Shown here piece by piece: positions 53,063 through 64,000 of a stretch of DNA of 64,000 nucleotides. This stretch comes from Acidovorax sp. 106. Lineage in GTDB: Bacteria; Pseudomonadota; Gammaproteobacteria; Burkholderiales; Burkholderiaceae_C. Numbering within the stretch: the stretch's first letter is position 1; each line of letters begins with the position of its first letter. The stretch lies in contig NZ_RCCC01000001.1 in the NCBI RefSeq assembly GCF_003663825.1, positions 504,501 through 568,500 of the forward strand, in the 5' to 3' direction. A program made the translations under genes and the position numbers. The notes beneath the pieces were generated by a model. The model was not told where the DNA came from. It made no database searches and was given only the letters and a program-made list of their open reading frames with translations.

Positions 53063-54628
53063 TTAGCCTTGGAGCTTGAAGCGCTCCACCAAGTGGGTCA
53101 GTCTGGCCGCTTGATCGTTGAGCGACTGCGCGGCAGCAGCCGATTGCTCTGACAGGCTGGCGTTTTGCTGCACCGAACTCTCCAACTCCAGCGCATCGCG
53201 GTTCACCTGGGTGATCAGCTCGAACTGGCTTTGAGAGTCGCGAGAAATCCCCTCAATCAGCTGGGCCACATGTTCCACCGACTCCCGAATGGACACGGTG
53301 GCATCGCCCGTCTGGCGCACCTCTTGCACGCCAGCAGACACACGGTCCAGAGAGTTTTCAATGAGCACCTTGATCTCCTTGGCGGCACCTGCGCTGCGCT
53401 GCGCCAGGCTGCGCACCTCGCTGGCCACCACCGCAAAACCCCGCCCTTGCTCACCCGCACGGGCGGCCTCTACCGCTGCATTGAGCGCCAGGATGTTGGT
53501 CTGAAAGGCAATGCTGTCAATCAGGCCAATGATGTCGCCGATCTTGCGGGAGGCCTGTTCAATGTCCTGCATCGTTGACATCGCCTGGGTGACCTTGCGC
53601 TCGCCTGCGCGGGCGGCTTCACGGGCCTGGGTCGCCAGGGCATTGGCATCGTTGGCCGATTGACCGCTGTGGCGTACCGAATCTGACAGCCCATCCACCA
53701 CCGCCTGGGTGCGTTGCAATGTGGCGGCAGTGGTTTCTGCACGATTGCTCAGGTTCAAGCTGCCCTCGCTGATTTCCGTACAGGTCTGGTAGATGGCATG
53801 CGCAGCGTCTGACACCCCCAGCACCAGCCCATTGAGGTTGCTGCGCATCAACTCCTGCGCCTGCAGCAAGCCGCCGATTTCGTCATTGCGGCGCACCACC
53901 ACGGCCGATGACAAATCATGTCGGGCCATGTTGTGGGCAGCCTGCACCGCGCTGTCCAACCCGCCCACCACATCGCGCGTCAGTCGCCAGCCCATGAGCG
54001 CTGCCAAGGCCAAAGCCAGCGCGGCGCCTGCCGTCAGCATCCAGCGCGCCGATGACACCATGCCGCCAGCAGCGCCTGCGGTCTGGTTGACTTGCGCATC
54101 ATCCCAAGTCCCCAGCGCTCGCACGCCTGCGCGCCATGCGCTCAAGCGCTCTTGCCACTTGGCGTTGTCAGCCGAAAAGCTCAATCGCACCATGAGCGCA
54201 GCGGCGCCCTCGCCGCTATCTCCCGCCTCCTTGCGCCCCAGGGCAATGATCTCCAGGCTGGCCTGGGCCGCGGCACGCGCCTTGTCATTCAGCGACTGCC
54301 CATCCGACTCTGGCGTCAAAGAGCGCGCCACATCGCTGAACTCCATGTACTTTTTACCCGAGGTTTCAATCAAACGCAGGTTGTCCGCCAACCGGTCTGA
54401 GGGGCTGGACTGCAAACCGGGCAGCATTTGGGCCACGGTCTCCATTTCACGCTCCATGCTGCGAATGGCCTGGCTGCGCTGGGCACCCGAGCCCGCCACC
54501 TGCACCAAGGTGTCACCCAACCCACCAATGCGTTGCAGCGCCAGTGCCGTGAGCCCCACCAGGATGGCAAGCACAACGCCAAAACTCAAAACCATGCGAT
54601 GGGACAACTTGGTGGGCTGCAGAGACAT
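53063..54628 (-). CDS. Methyl-accepting chemotaxis protein
   Basis: Inner-membrane chemoreceptor of 521 residues. TM1 (MVLSFGVVLAILVGLTALAL), a periplasmic helical sensing domain of about 150 residues, TM2 (WMLTAGAALALALAALMGWRL), HAMP, and a signalling domain with the conserved hairpin IDSIAFQTNILALNAAVEAARAGEQGRGFAVVASEVRSLAQRSA. Ends LVERFKLQG with no NWETF-type tail, so it does not tether CheR/CheB that way. Start taken at 54628 (MSLQPTKLSHR); an in-frame ATG at 54670 exists and neither has a strong ribosome-binding site. Ligand unknown. Confidence 0.92.
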   Translation of the reverse strand: MSLQPTKLSHRMVLSFGVVLAILVGLTALALQRIGGLGDTLVQVAGSGAQRSQAIRSMEREMETVAQMLPGLQSSPSDRLADNLRLIETSGKKYMEFSDVARSLTPESDGQSLNDKARAAAQASLEIIALGRKEAGDSGEGAAALMVRLSFSADNAKWQERLSAWRAGVRALGTWDDAQVNQTAGAAGGMVSSARWMLTAGAALALALAALMGWRLTRDVVGGLDSAVQAAHNMARHDLSSAVVVRRNDEIGGLLQAQELMRSNLNGLVLGVSDAAHAIYQTCTEISEGSLNLSNRAETTAATLQRTQAVVDGLSDSVRHSGQSANDANALATQAREAARAGERKVTQAMSTMQDIEQASRKIGDIIGLIDSIAFQTNILALNAAVEAARAGEQGRGFAVVASEVRSLAQRSAGAAKEIKVLIENSLDRVSAGVQEVRQTGDATVSIRESVEHVAQLIEGISRDSQSQFELITQVNRDALELESSVQQNASLSEQSAAAAQSLNDQAARLTHLVERFKLQG

Positions 54629-54825
54629 TGGAAAAGACACGAGGCACATCCAGTTACAAAGAGTAGACAATTGAGCCTATCAGCCAATCTCGTCATACCT
54701 CCTGGGGTTTGTCCGGATCACCGTGTCAATCGACAACACTCCATCGCTGCACCGACCGGGTAGGCGCCCTGCAACGCCCACCAGCGGCCCCAAGCACTGG
54801 AGTGAGCCCCTGTAACCGCGCACAA

Positions 54826-54856
54826 AAAAGCCAACCGCATGCGGTTGGCTTTTGGC
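54826..54856. terminator. Rho-independent terminator after parC
   Basis: AAAAGCCAACCGCATGCGGTTGGCTTTT is a perfect palindrome (written here as its two arms AAAAGCCAACCGCA / TGCGGTTGGCTTTT), with T runs on both strands. It follows the parC stop by 45 bases on the minus strand. Confidence 0.9.
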
Positions 54857-54900
54857 ATTCACAGACCCACCGGCCTGTACGATGACTGAGAACTGGCTGG

Positions 54901-57258
<2,358 letters not shown>

Positions 57259-57268
57259 TCGTTAGCGC

Positions 57269-58114
57269 TCATTCGGTCGGAGTCGTCGGTAGAGGTTCGT
57301 TGCTGGCGCGGGTGTGCGCCACCAAAGTGTCGGGCGGCAGGTTGCCACGGCCTTGGGCGCCGCCCTGCAATTGCATGCGCACCCGCCCCGGCGCTGCGCG
57401 CTGGGCCAGCACGGGGGCGGGCGGCTTGAGCTGGGTGTACAGCGCCAGCACCGTGCGCACGTAATTCTGGGTTTCCTTGAAGGCAGGGATCTGGTTACCG
57501 GCTTTTTGCACCGCGCCCTCGCCCGCGTTGTAGGCCGCCAGGGCCAGGTCCATGCGGCCAGGGAACAGGTCGAGCAGGTAACGCAGGTAGCGCGTGCCGG
57601 TGGGCACGTTCACGGCGGGGTCGGTCAGCTTTTGCTCCAGCGAGCGCTTGGCATCGGCCCGCACGCCAAAGCGGCTGGCCGTGGCGGGCATGAGCTGCAT
57701 CAGGCCCACCGCGCCCTTGGGCGAGACAGCCTGCGCGTCAAAACCCGACTCGGTGGCAATCAGCGCCTGCAGCAGTTCGTAGTCCACCGCCTGCTGCTCT
57801 GCGGCGGCGCGCAAGTGGTGCTTGATGCTTTTGTAGCCCGGCGAGATGTCAAAAAACGCCAGCAGGCGCGCACCTGTGCTGGGCATGCCGTGCGGGGTGG
57901 CGGGTGTGCCTGCAGGCATGTCTCGGGTCGAATCAAACTCGGTGCCCCGAAAGAAGAGCTGGTAACGCGCATCAAGCTGCTCGGCGGCAAAGTGCGTCAC
58001 CCCGCGCTCGTCCACATGCGCCCACAGATCGGCATGGGCATGTTGCTGCAAAAAGCAGAGCAACAAACCCAATACAGACCAGCGCAAGAGGCCGATTTTG
58101 CGAAATGAGGTCAT
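57269..58114 (-). CDS. Lytic transglycosylase (SLT domain)
   Basis: Cell-wall enzyme of 281 residues that cleaves peptidoglycan between N-acetylmuramic acid and N-acetylglucosamine. A signal-like hydrophobic start (LLRWSVLGLLLCFLQQHAHA), a short DUF4124-like N-terminal segment (ADLWAHVDERGVTHFAAEQ), then the SLT domain with catalytic glutamate in LIATESGFDAQAVSPKGAVGLMQLMPATASRFGV and AYNAGEGAVQKAGN. Lies between parE (33 bases upstream) and parC (10 bases downstream), so it should be co-transcribed with topoisomerase IV. Confidence 0.9.
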   Translation of the reverse strand: MTSFRKIGLLRWSVLGLLLCFLQQHAHADLWAHVDERGVTHFAAEQLDARYQLFFRGTEFDSTRDMPAGTPATPHGMPSTGARLLAFFDISPGYKSIKHHLRAAAEQQAVDYELLQALIATESGFDAQAVSPKGAVGLMQLMPATASRFGVRADAKRSLEQKLTDPAVNVPTGTRYLRYLLDLFPGRMDLALAAYNAGEGAVQKAGNQIPAFKETQNYVRTVLALYTQLKPPAPVLAQRAAPGRVRMQLQGGAQGRGNLPPDTLVAHTRASNEPLPTTPTE

Positions 58115-58147
58115 GGCAAGCAGCGTGGACGCCTGTGGCTCAGCCCG

Positions 58148-60130
58148 TCAGATGTCGATCTCGACCGCATCGCCGTGCAGCTCCATCAACTCGCGGCGCG
58201 CAGCGGCTTCGCCCTTGCCCATGAGCTTGGTGATGAGCCCCTCCGTGGCAGCAAAGTCCATGTCGCCCAGCTGCACGGGCAGCAGACGGCGGGTGTCGGG
58301 GTTGAGCGTGGTTTCCCACAGCTGCTCAGCGTTCATCTCGCCCAGGCCCTTAAAGCGGCTGATCTGGCACTTTTCTTTGGGCACGCCGTCCTTGGCGCAT
58401 TTGTCGAGGATGGCCGTGAGCTCGCCGTCGTCCAGCGCATACATCTTGGCGGCGGGTTTCTTGCCACGCGCAGGCACGTCCACACGGAACAGCGGCGGGC
58501 GTGCCACGTAGATGTGGCCGGTTTCGATGAGCTTGGGAAAGTGGCGGAAGAACAGTGTGAGCAGCAGCACCTGGATGTGCGAGCCGTCCACGTCGGCATC
58601 CGACAAGATGCAGACCTTGCCGTAGCGCAGGCCGCTCAGGTCGGGCGTGTCGTTGGGCCCATGCGGGTCCACCCCGATGGCCACCGAGATGTCGTGGATT
58701 TCGTTGTTGGCAAACAGGCGGTCGCGCTCGACCTCCCAGGTGTTGAGCACCTTGCCGCGCAGCGGCAAGATGGCCTGGCTTTCCTTGTCGCGGCCCATCT
58801 TGGCGCTGCCACCGGCCGAGTCGCCCTCGACCAGGAACACTTCGTTGTGGGCGATGTCCTTGCTTTCGCAGTCGGTGAGCTTGCCAGGCAACACGGCCAC
58901 GCCAGAGCCCTTGCGCTTTTCGACCTTCTGGCCGGCCTTTTGGCGGGTTTGCGCAGCCTTGATGGCCAGCTCAGCCAGCTTTTTGCCGTATTCGACGTGC
59001 TGGTTCAGCCACAGTTCGAGCGCCGGGCGCACAAAGCCGCTGACCAGCCGCACCGCGTCGCGCGAGTTCAGGCGCTCCTTGATCTGGCCCTGGAACTGCG
59101 GGTCGAGCACCTTGGCGCTCAGCACATAGCTGGCGCGCGCAAACACGTCCTCAGGCAACAGCTTCACGCCCTTGGGCAGCAGGCTGTGCAGTTCGATGAA
59201 GCTCTTGACCGCGTTGAACAGACCGTCGCGCAGGCCGCTTTCGTGGGTACCGCCCGCGCTGGTGGGGATCAGGTTGACATAGCTCTCGCGCACCGGTTGG
59301 CCGTCTTCGGTGAAGGCCACGCACCAAGAGGCGCCTTCGCCTTCTGCAAAGCTCTCATTGCCGCTGTCGGCAAAGCCTTCGCCTTCAAACAGCGGGATCA
59401 CCGGGTCGCCGTTGAGCGTCTGCATCAGGTAGTCGCGCAGGCCGCCCTTGTATTGCCAGGTCTGGGTGTCACGCGTCTTCTCATTGACGAGCGACACCGA
59501 CACGCCAGGCATCAGCACCGCCTTGCTGCGCAGCAGGTGGGTCAGCTCGCCCATGGGCAGCGCGCTCGACTCGAAATACTTGGCATCAGGCCACACCCGC
59601 ACCGAGGTGCCCTGCTTGCGCTCGCCCGCCTCCAGCGGGCGGGCCACCAGCGGCTCGACCACGTCACCGCCCGAGAACACCAGGCGGGCCGACTGGCCCT
59701 CGCGGTGGCTGGTGGCTTCGAGCCGCGTAGCCAGCGCGTTGGTCACGCTCACGCCCACACCATGCAAGCCGCCCGAGAAGCTGTAAGCCCCGCCCTTGCC
59801 CTTGTCGAACTTGCCGCCCGCGTGCAGGCGGGTGAAGACCAGCTCAATCACCGGGGCCTTTTCTTCGGGGTGCATCCCAAACGGAATGCCACGGCCGTCG
59901 TCTTCAATGCTGACCGAGCCATCGGCGTGCAGCGTGACTTTGATCTTCTTGCCGTAACCCGCCAAAGCCTCGTCGGCGGCGTTGTCCAGCACTTCCTGGA
60001 TGATGTGCAGGGGGTTATCGGTGCGGGTGTACATGCCCGGGCGTTGCTTGACGGGCTCCAGGCCCTTGAGCACGCGGATCGAGCCTTCGGAATATTCGCT
60101 AGCGGAGACAGTAGTGGGTTTGGCAGCCAT
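58148..60130 (-). CDS. parE: DNA topoisomerase IV subunit B
   Basis: ATPase subunit of topoisomerase IV, 660 residues. GHKL ATP-binding motifs: VLDNAADEALAGYG, DDGRGIPFG, GGLHGVGVSVTNAL. Toprim metal site: EGDSAGGSAK and DADVDGSHI; C-terminal QLWETTLNPDTRRLL is typical of GyrB/ParE. Length is that of ParE, not of long GyrB. Start at ATG 60130, with family-type MAAKPTTVSASEYSEGSIRVLKGLEPVKQRPGMY; an in-frame ATG 18 codons upstream is not family-like. First gene of the parE-transglycosylase-parC unit. Confidence 0.96.
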   Translation of the reverse strand: MAAKPTTVSASEYSEGSIRVLKGLEPVKQRPGMYTRTDNPLHIIQEVLDNAADEALAGYGKKIKVTLHADGSVSIEDDGRGIPFGMHPEEKAPVIELVFTRLHAGGKFDKGKGGAYSFSGGLHGVGVSVTNALATRLEATSHREGQSARLVFSGGDVVEPLVARPLEAGERKQGTSVRVWPDAKYFESSALPMGELTHLLRSKAVLMPGVSVSLVNEKTRDTQTWQYKGGLRDYLMQTLNGDPVIPLFEGEGFADSGNESFAEGEGASWCVAFTEDGQPVRESYVNLIPTSAGGTHESGLRDGLFNAVKSFIELHSLLPKGVKLLPEDVFARASYVLSAKVLDPQFQGQIKERLNSRDAVRLVSGFVRPALELWLNQHVEYGKKLAELAIKAAQTRQKAGQKVEKRKGSGVAVLPGKLTDCESKDIAHNEVFLVEGDSAGGSAKMGRDKESQAILPLRGKVLNTWEVERDRLFANNEIHDISVAIGVDPHGPNDTPDLSGLRYGKVCILSDADVDGSHIQVLLLTLFFRHFPKLIETGHIYVARPPLFRVDVPARGKKPAAKMYALDDGELTAILDKCAKDGVPKEKCQISRFKGLGEMNAEQLWETTLNPDTRRLLPVQLGDMDFAATEGLITKLMGKGEAAARRELMELHGDAVEIDI

Positions 60131-60285
60131 GGCGCGGATTGTAGTGCGGCAGCGCAACAAAGGCTGGATAAAACAACAGCCCAAATGCCTCAGCTGCCCT
60201 CCGCCCGCAGCCCCGCCCCTGCTGCCAACTGTATTGGTCGCTTCTGTACCAGCGCGTTTGCCGCAATCTGGCTACATTCCCCCGC

Positions 60286-61503
60286 ATGTCTATGAATCCT
60301 CCCAAACTATCCATGCTCCAGGTGCTGGCCTGCGGCGCGGCCATCGTCACTTTGTCGATGGGCATACGCCACGGCTTTGGCCTGTGGTTGCAGCCGATCA
60401 CGCAAGAGATGGGCTGGACCCGCCAGTCGTTTGCCTTTGCGATTGCACTGCAAAACCTGTCATGGGGGGTGATGGGCATCTTTGCGGGCATGGCGGCCGA
60501 CCGGTTTGGCGCCTTCCGGGTGTTGATGGGGGGCGCCGTACTGTATGGCCTGGGGCTGGCGGGCATGGCACTGTCACCCACCCCGCTGCTGTTTGCGCTG
60601 ACCACCGGGCTGCTGATCGGCGCAGCACAGGCAGGTACCACCTATGCGGTGATCTACGGCGTGCTGGGCCGCCAGATTGCGCCCGAAAAACGCTCCTGGG
60701 CCATGGGTGTGGCGGCTGCGGCTGGCTCGTTCGGACAGTTTTTGATGGTGCCTGTGGAGGGCTGGCTGATCACCGGGCTGGGCTGGCAGCAGGCGCTGCT
60801 GGTGTTGTCGATGGCGGTGCTCATGATCGTGCCACTGGCCTTTGGCCTGCGCGAGCCAGGGTTTCAGGGCGCTGCGGCTCCAAAGCGTGAGCAAACCATT
60901 GGCCACGCACTCAAGGAAGCCTTCAGCTACCCCAGCTTCAATCTGCTGATGGCGGGCTACTTTGTGTGTGGTTTTCAGGTGGTGTTCATCGGGGTGCACA
61001 TGCCCAGCTACCTCAAGGACCATGGCCTGTCGCCCCAGGTGGCCAGCTATGCGCTGGCGCTGATCGGGCTGTTCAACGTGTTTGGCACCTACATCGCAGG
61101 CACGCTGGGGCAGCGCATGCCCAAGCGGTTCATCCTGTCGTTCATCTACCTGGCCCGCGCCGTGGTCATCACCATCTTCTTGCTGGTGCCGCTGTCACCG
61201 CTGTCGGTGTATGTGTTCTCGGCCGTGATGGGTGCACTGTGGCTGTCCACGGTGCCGCCCACCAATGCCACCATTGCCCAAATTTTTGGGGTGCAGCACC
61301 TGTCCATGCTGGGCGGCTTTGTGTTCTTCAGCCACCAGATCGGCAGCTTCCTGGGCGTGTGGCTGGGCGGCTATCTGTATGACGCCACGGGCAGCTACGA
61401 CATCGTCTGGTACATCGCCATTGCGCTGGGCGTGCTGGCGGGGCTGGTGAACCTGCCGATCAAGGAAGCCCCCATCCAGCGGGCGCAACCCCACGCGGCC
61501 TGA
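60286..61503 (+). CDS. MFS transporter (OFA/oxalate:formate-like)
   Basis: Inner-membrane transporter of 405 residues with 12 predicted segments. The start (ACGAAIVTLSMGIRHGFGLWLQPITQEMGWTRQSFAFAIALQNL) and the loop MAADRFGAFRVLMGG fit the branch of the major facilitator superfamily that carries organic anions. A second cytosolic-loop-like segment is near GQRMPKRFILSF. Substrate unknown. Divergent from parE; followed by a small ORF. Confidence 0.88.
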   Translation: MSMNPPKLSMLQVLACGAAIVTLSMGIRHGFGLWLQPITQEMGWTRQSFAFAIALQNLSWGVMGIFAGMAADRFGAFRVLMGGAVLYGLGLAGMALSPTPLLFALTTGLLIGAAQAGTTYAVIYGVLGRQIAPEKRSWAMGVAAAAGSFGQFLMVPVEGWLITGLGWQQALLVLSMAVLMIVPLAFGLREPGFQGAAAPKREQTIGHALKEAFSYPSFNLLMAGYFVCGFQVVFIGVHMPSYLKDHGLSPQVASYALALIGLFNVFGTYIAGTLGQRMPKRFILSFIYLARAVVITIFLLVPLSPLSVYVFSAVMGALWLSTVPPTNATIAQIFGVQHLSMLGGFVFFSHQIGSFLGVWLGGYLYDATGSYDIVWYIAIALGVLAGLVNLPIKEAPIQRAQPHAA

Positions 61504-61535
61504 AGCCGATCAGCACGCAACGAAAGCGATCCGCC

Positions 61536-61706
61536 ATGCTCCCCAACGAGACCCGCTCACCACCGCCAGCCCCCAGTGCCCGGCATGGCTGGCTGCGGGC
61601 GTTGGGCTGGCTAGCGGCCGTGGCTGTTTGCCTTGCGGTATTTGCGATGTACACCGTGCCAGACTTCATGGTCATGGTGGCCGACAAAGTCTGGTCGTGC
61701 TTTTGA
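61536..61706 (+). CDS. Small membrane protein, 56 residues
   Basis: Short reading frame after the MFS gene: MLPNETRSPPPAPSARHGWL, then one membrane segment (RALGWLAAVAVCLAVFAMYTVPDFMVMVADKVWSCF to the end, in two parts). It has a single hydrophobic helix and ends WSCF. No strong ribosome-binding site; 32 bases after the MFS stop, so could be co-translated. No family recognised; kept because codon usage and a clean hydrophobic segment look real. Confidence 0.5.
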   Translation: MLPNETRSPPPAPSARHGWLRALGWLAAVAVCLAVFAMYTVPDFMVMVADKVWSCF

Positions 61707-61724
61707 TTTGTGGTATTTTTCGCC

Positions 61725-61773
61725 CCTAGCGCTTGATAGATAAGCGCTAGCAGCTACCAATTTAATAGCAAAA
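61725..61773 (+). repeat. Two-hairpin interspersed repeat, copy 7
   Basis: CTAGCGCTTGATAGATAAGC-GCTAG followed by CAGCTACCAATTTAATAGCAAA. It ends 5 bases before the ATG of the methyltransferase gene, so it forms that gene's leader. Confidence 0.85.
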
Positions 61774-61778
61774 AACAC

Positions 61779-62333
61779 ATGCACGGCACGGAAGCCCCCT
61801 CTGCCTGGGTTCAGCAATGGACGCACCTGATTCCACCGCACGCCCATGTTCTGGACGTGGCCTGCGGCGCGGGCCGCCACATGCGCTGGCTGCAAGCCCA
61901 GGGCCACACCGTCACTGGCGTAGACCGTTCGCCCGAGGCCATTGCCGCCTGCGCCGGGTTGGGTGAGTTGATTTGCGCCGACATCGAAAACGGCCCCTGG
62001 CCCCTGCAAGGCCAGCAGTTTGGCGCCGTGGTGGTGACGAACTACCTGTGGCGCCCGCTGCTGCCCACCTTGCTCGCCAGCCTGGCGCCCGGAGGCGTGC
62101 TGATTTACGAAACCTTTGCGCAAGGGCACGAAACCGTGGGACGCCCCAGCCGGGCCGACTTTTTGCTGCGCCCGGGCGAGCTGCTACAGGCTTTTGGGAC
62201 GCTGCGCACTGTGACCTATGAGGACGGTTACCTCGAAAACCCGGCCCGCTTCGTGCAGCGGATCGCGGCGGTACGGGAAACACCTCACCCAGAGGGCCCC
62301 GCGCGCCACGGGCTGCGGCCCGCGTCTAGTTAG
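61779..62333 (+). CDS. Class I SAM-dependent methyltransferase
   Basis: Protein of 184 residues with the nucleotide-binding motif I VLDVACGAGRHMRWL, motif II acidic residue in TVTGVDRSPEAIAAC, and a motif-IV-like FGAVVVTNYLWRPLL. Resembles TehB/UbiE-type small methyltransferases; substrate unknown. Its leader is an interspersed repeat, and no purine-rich ribosome-binding site precedes the ATG (the repeat end AATAGCAAAAAACAC is AT-rich). Followed by dapA in the same direction after 30 bases. Confidence 0.85.
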   Translation: MHGTEAPSAWVQQWTHLIPPHAHVLDVACGAGRHMRWLQAQGHTVTGVDRSPEAIAACAGLGELICADIENGPWPLQGQQFGAVVVTNYLWRPLLPTLLASLAPGGVLIYETFAQGHETVGRPSRADFLLRPGELLQAFGTLRTVTYEDGYLENPARFVQRIAAVRETPHPEGPARHGLRPASS

Positions 62334-62363
62334 AATGCCCTTTTACCGTTTTCATCTGCGGAC

Positions 62364-63260
62364 ATGACCTCTTCCTCCGTGCCTCTTACCGGCAGCATCG
62401 TCGCCCTCGTCACCCCCATGCACGAGGACGGTAGCGTGGACTACCCCACCCTGCGCAAACTGATCGACTGGCACATCGCCGAGGGCACCGACTGCATCGG
62501 CGTGGTGGGCACCACGGGCGAATCGCCCACGGTGAATGTCGAAGAACACTGCGAGATCATCCGCGTGGCCGTGGAGCAAGCCGCCAAGCGCGTTCCCATC
62601 ATGGCGGGCTGCGGCGCCAACTCCACCGCCGAAGCGATCGAGCTGGCCAAGTTTGCCAAGAAGGTCGGTGCCGACACGCAACTGCAGGTCGTGCCTTACT
62701 ACAACAAGCCTACCCAAGAAGGCCAGTACCTGCACTTCAAGGCGATTGCCGAGGCCGTGGGTGACCTGCCCACCATCCTCTACAACGTGCCCGGCCGCTC
62801 GGTGGCTGATATGCAGCACGACACCGTGCTGCGCCTGGCCCAGGTGCCCGGCATCATCGGCATCAAGGAAGCCACCGGCAACATCGAACGTGCGCAGTGG
62901 CTCATCCGCGAAGCACCCAAGAACTTTGGTATCTATTCGGGCGACGACCCTACTGCAGTGGCTTTGATGCTGTGCGGCGGCCACGGCAACATCAGCGTGA
63001 CTGCCAACGTAGCCCCCAAGCTGATGCACGAGTTGTGCGCAGCCGCCATTGCGGGCGACGCGCGCCGCGCCATGGAAATCCAGTTCAAGCTGATGCCCGT
63101 ACACAAGCACCTGTTCGTCGAAGCCAACCCCATCCCCGTGAAGTGGGCCATGGCCCGCATGGGCTTGTGTGGTGGAACCATGCGCCTGCCCATGACTCCA
63201 TTGACCCAGGGCAACGAAGCCGTGGTCGAAGGCGCCCTGCGCAGCAGCGGCCTGCTTTGA
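62364..63260 (+). CDS. dapA: 4-hydroxy-tetrahydrodipicolinate synthase
   Basis: Class I aldolase-type enzyme of 298 residues that condenses pyruvate with aspartate semialdehyde, the first step of the lysine/diaminopimelate branch. Schiff-base lysine in [11 protein letters not shown]; pyruvate-binding VGTTGESPT near the N-terminus; YNVPGRS near the active site. Length is standard. Start at ATG 62364. Followed by bamC, as in E. coli (dapA-bamC), so both are likely one transcript. Confidence 0.96.
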   Translation: MTSSSVPLTGSIVALVTPMHEDGSVDYPTLRKLIDWHIAEGTDCIGVVGTTGESPTVNVEEHCEIIRVAVEQAAKRVPIMAGCGANSTAEAIELAKFAKKVGADTQLQVVPYYNKPTQEGQYLHFKAIAEAVGDLPTILYNVPGRSVADMQHDTVLRLAQVPGIIGIKEATGNIERAQWLIREAPKNFGIYSGDDPTAVALMLCGGHGNISVTANVAPKLMHELCAAAIAGDARRAMEIQFKLMPVHKHLFVEANPIPVKWAMARMGLCGGTMRLPMTPLTQGNEAVVEGALRSSGLL

Positions 63261-63298
63261 GCCTGCCCACCCCTCACCGACATTCCAAGGATTCCCGA

Positions 63299-64000
63299 GT
63301 GAAAGCAAATACCCGTCTGGGCCTGCTGGCCCTTGTTGCTGCCCTGTCAGCCTGCTCGACCCTTGAGGGCGACAAGATCGACTACAAAAGCGCAACCAAG
63401 GGCTCGACCCTGGAAGTGCCCCCAGATCTGACCCAGCTGTCCAAAGACTCACGCTACGCCGTGCCCGGCGGCGCCGTGTCAGCCGCCGCGCTGCAGGCCA
63501 GCCAACAGGCTGCACAGCCCTCCGCAGCCAGCCAGGCAGCGGCCACCGCCATTGGTGATGTGCGCATTGAGCGAGACGGCAACCAACGCTGGTTGGTGAT
63601 AAACCGCCCTGCCGACAAGCTGTGGGAGCCTGTGCGTGAGTTCTGGCTGGAGAGTGGATTCATCTTCACCCAAGACCAGTCCAACCTCGGCATTCTGGAA
63701 ACCGACTGGGCCGAAAACCGCGCCAAGCTGCCCCAGGACATCGTGCGTTCGACCCTGGGCAAGGTGTTTGAATCGCTGTATTCGACTGGCGAGCGCGACA
63801 AGTTCCGCACCCGCCTGGAGCGCAATGCCAATGGCGGCACCGACATCTACATCAGCCACCGCGGCATGATCGAGGTGTACACCAACACGCAAAAAGACCA
63901 GACCATCTGGCAGCCCCGCGCCGCCGACCCCGAGCTGGAAACCGAATTCTTGCGCCGCCTCATGGTCAAGCTGGGCGTGAGCCAGGAGCAATCCAAAGCG
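63299..64000 (+). CDS. bamC: Outer-membrane assembly lipoprotein BamC (partial, cut by right edge)
   Basis: Lipoprotein of the BAM complex that inserts beta-barrel proteins. Start is GTG 63299 with CCAAGGA upstream; ATG is absent. Signal with lipobox LSACS (Cys20), followed by LEGDKIDYKSATKGSTLEVPPDLTQL, the conserved unstructured N-terminal segment that binds BamD, then the first helix-grip domain (RWLVINRPADKLWEPVREFWLESGF). 234 codons are present and the frame is open at the edge. Follows dapA by 38 bases. Confidence 0.93.
   Translation, partial: MKANTRLGLLALVAALSACSTLEGDKIDYKSATKGSTLEVPPDLTQLSKDSRYAVPGGAVSAAALQASQQAAQPSAASQAAATAIGDVRIERDGNQRWLVINRPADKLWEPVREFWLESGFIFTQDQSNLGILETDWAENRAKLPQDIVRSTLGKVFESLYSTGERDKFRTRLERNANGGTDIYISHRGMIEVYTNTQKDQTIWQPRAADPELETEFLRRLMVKLGVSQEQSKA

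Overview
The window looks like chromosomal DNA of a high-GC betaproteobacterium of the family Comamonadaceae, most likely Acidovorax or a close relative. The reasons are codon and base usage, typical Burkholderiales gene neighbourhoods (parE, a lytic transglycosylase and parC in a row; dapA followed by bamC; DUF3649, PepSY, DUF3325 and a receptor in a row), and seven copies of a short two-hairpin repeat that I associate with this family. No rRNA, tRNA, CRISPR array or intact insertion sequence was found. Genus assignment is inference.

Positions 1-28,100 are dominated by iron acquisition. There are seven TonB-dependent receptors: a haem-type receptor cut by the left edge, a FepA/CirA-type receptor, a Fiu-like receptor, a FhuE-like receptor, another siderophore receptor, and a tandem pair of close paralogues. 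They are accompanied by a PchR-like AraC regulator, an exported enterochelin-esterase-like protein that overlaps its receptor gene, two PepSY membrane proteins with small membrane partners, and a DUF4198 periplasmic protein. Fur-box-like palindromes lie upstream of four of the units. No siderophore biosynthesis gene, TonB/ExbBD or siderophore ABC permease is present, so the region reads as uptake of foreign siderophores with periplasmic hydrolysis or reductive release. Embedded in it are ahpC-ahpF (peroxide defence, with an OxyR-like site) and bacterioferritin.

Positions 16,830-18,400 interrupt the iron genes with lower-GC DNA. A 28-codon remnant of an integron integrase points left, and two cassette-type genes (DUF4375 and an orphan barstar) point right, with a cassette boundary and attC-like sequences. 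I read this as a decayed chromosomal integron.

Positions 28,200-36,500 hold a mixed set: an HPF-family ribosome factor, a TerB-like protein, an NhaR-like regulator, a tannase-family lipoprotein next to a LuxR regulator, an uncharacterised secreted protein, and a lower-GC DUF2971 gene flanked by featureless DNA.

Positions 36,500-49,500 carry a succinate-semialdehyde dehydrogenase, a complete MexEF-OprN-type RND efflux operon, an HSL-like protein that has lost its catalytic serine, a LysR regulator, a VF530 protein, and an ATP-grasp/alpha-E pair. Positions 49,600-64,000 are mostly core genes: comEC (with a repeat inserted in frame), ridA, a chemoreceptor, parC, a lytic transglycosylase, parE, an MFS transporter, a small membrane ORF, a methyltransferase, dapA and bamC (cut by the right edge).
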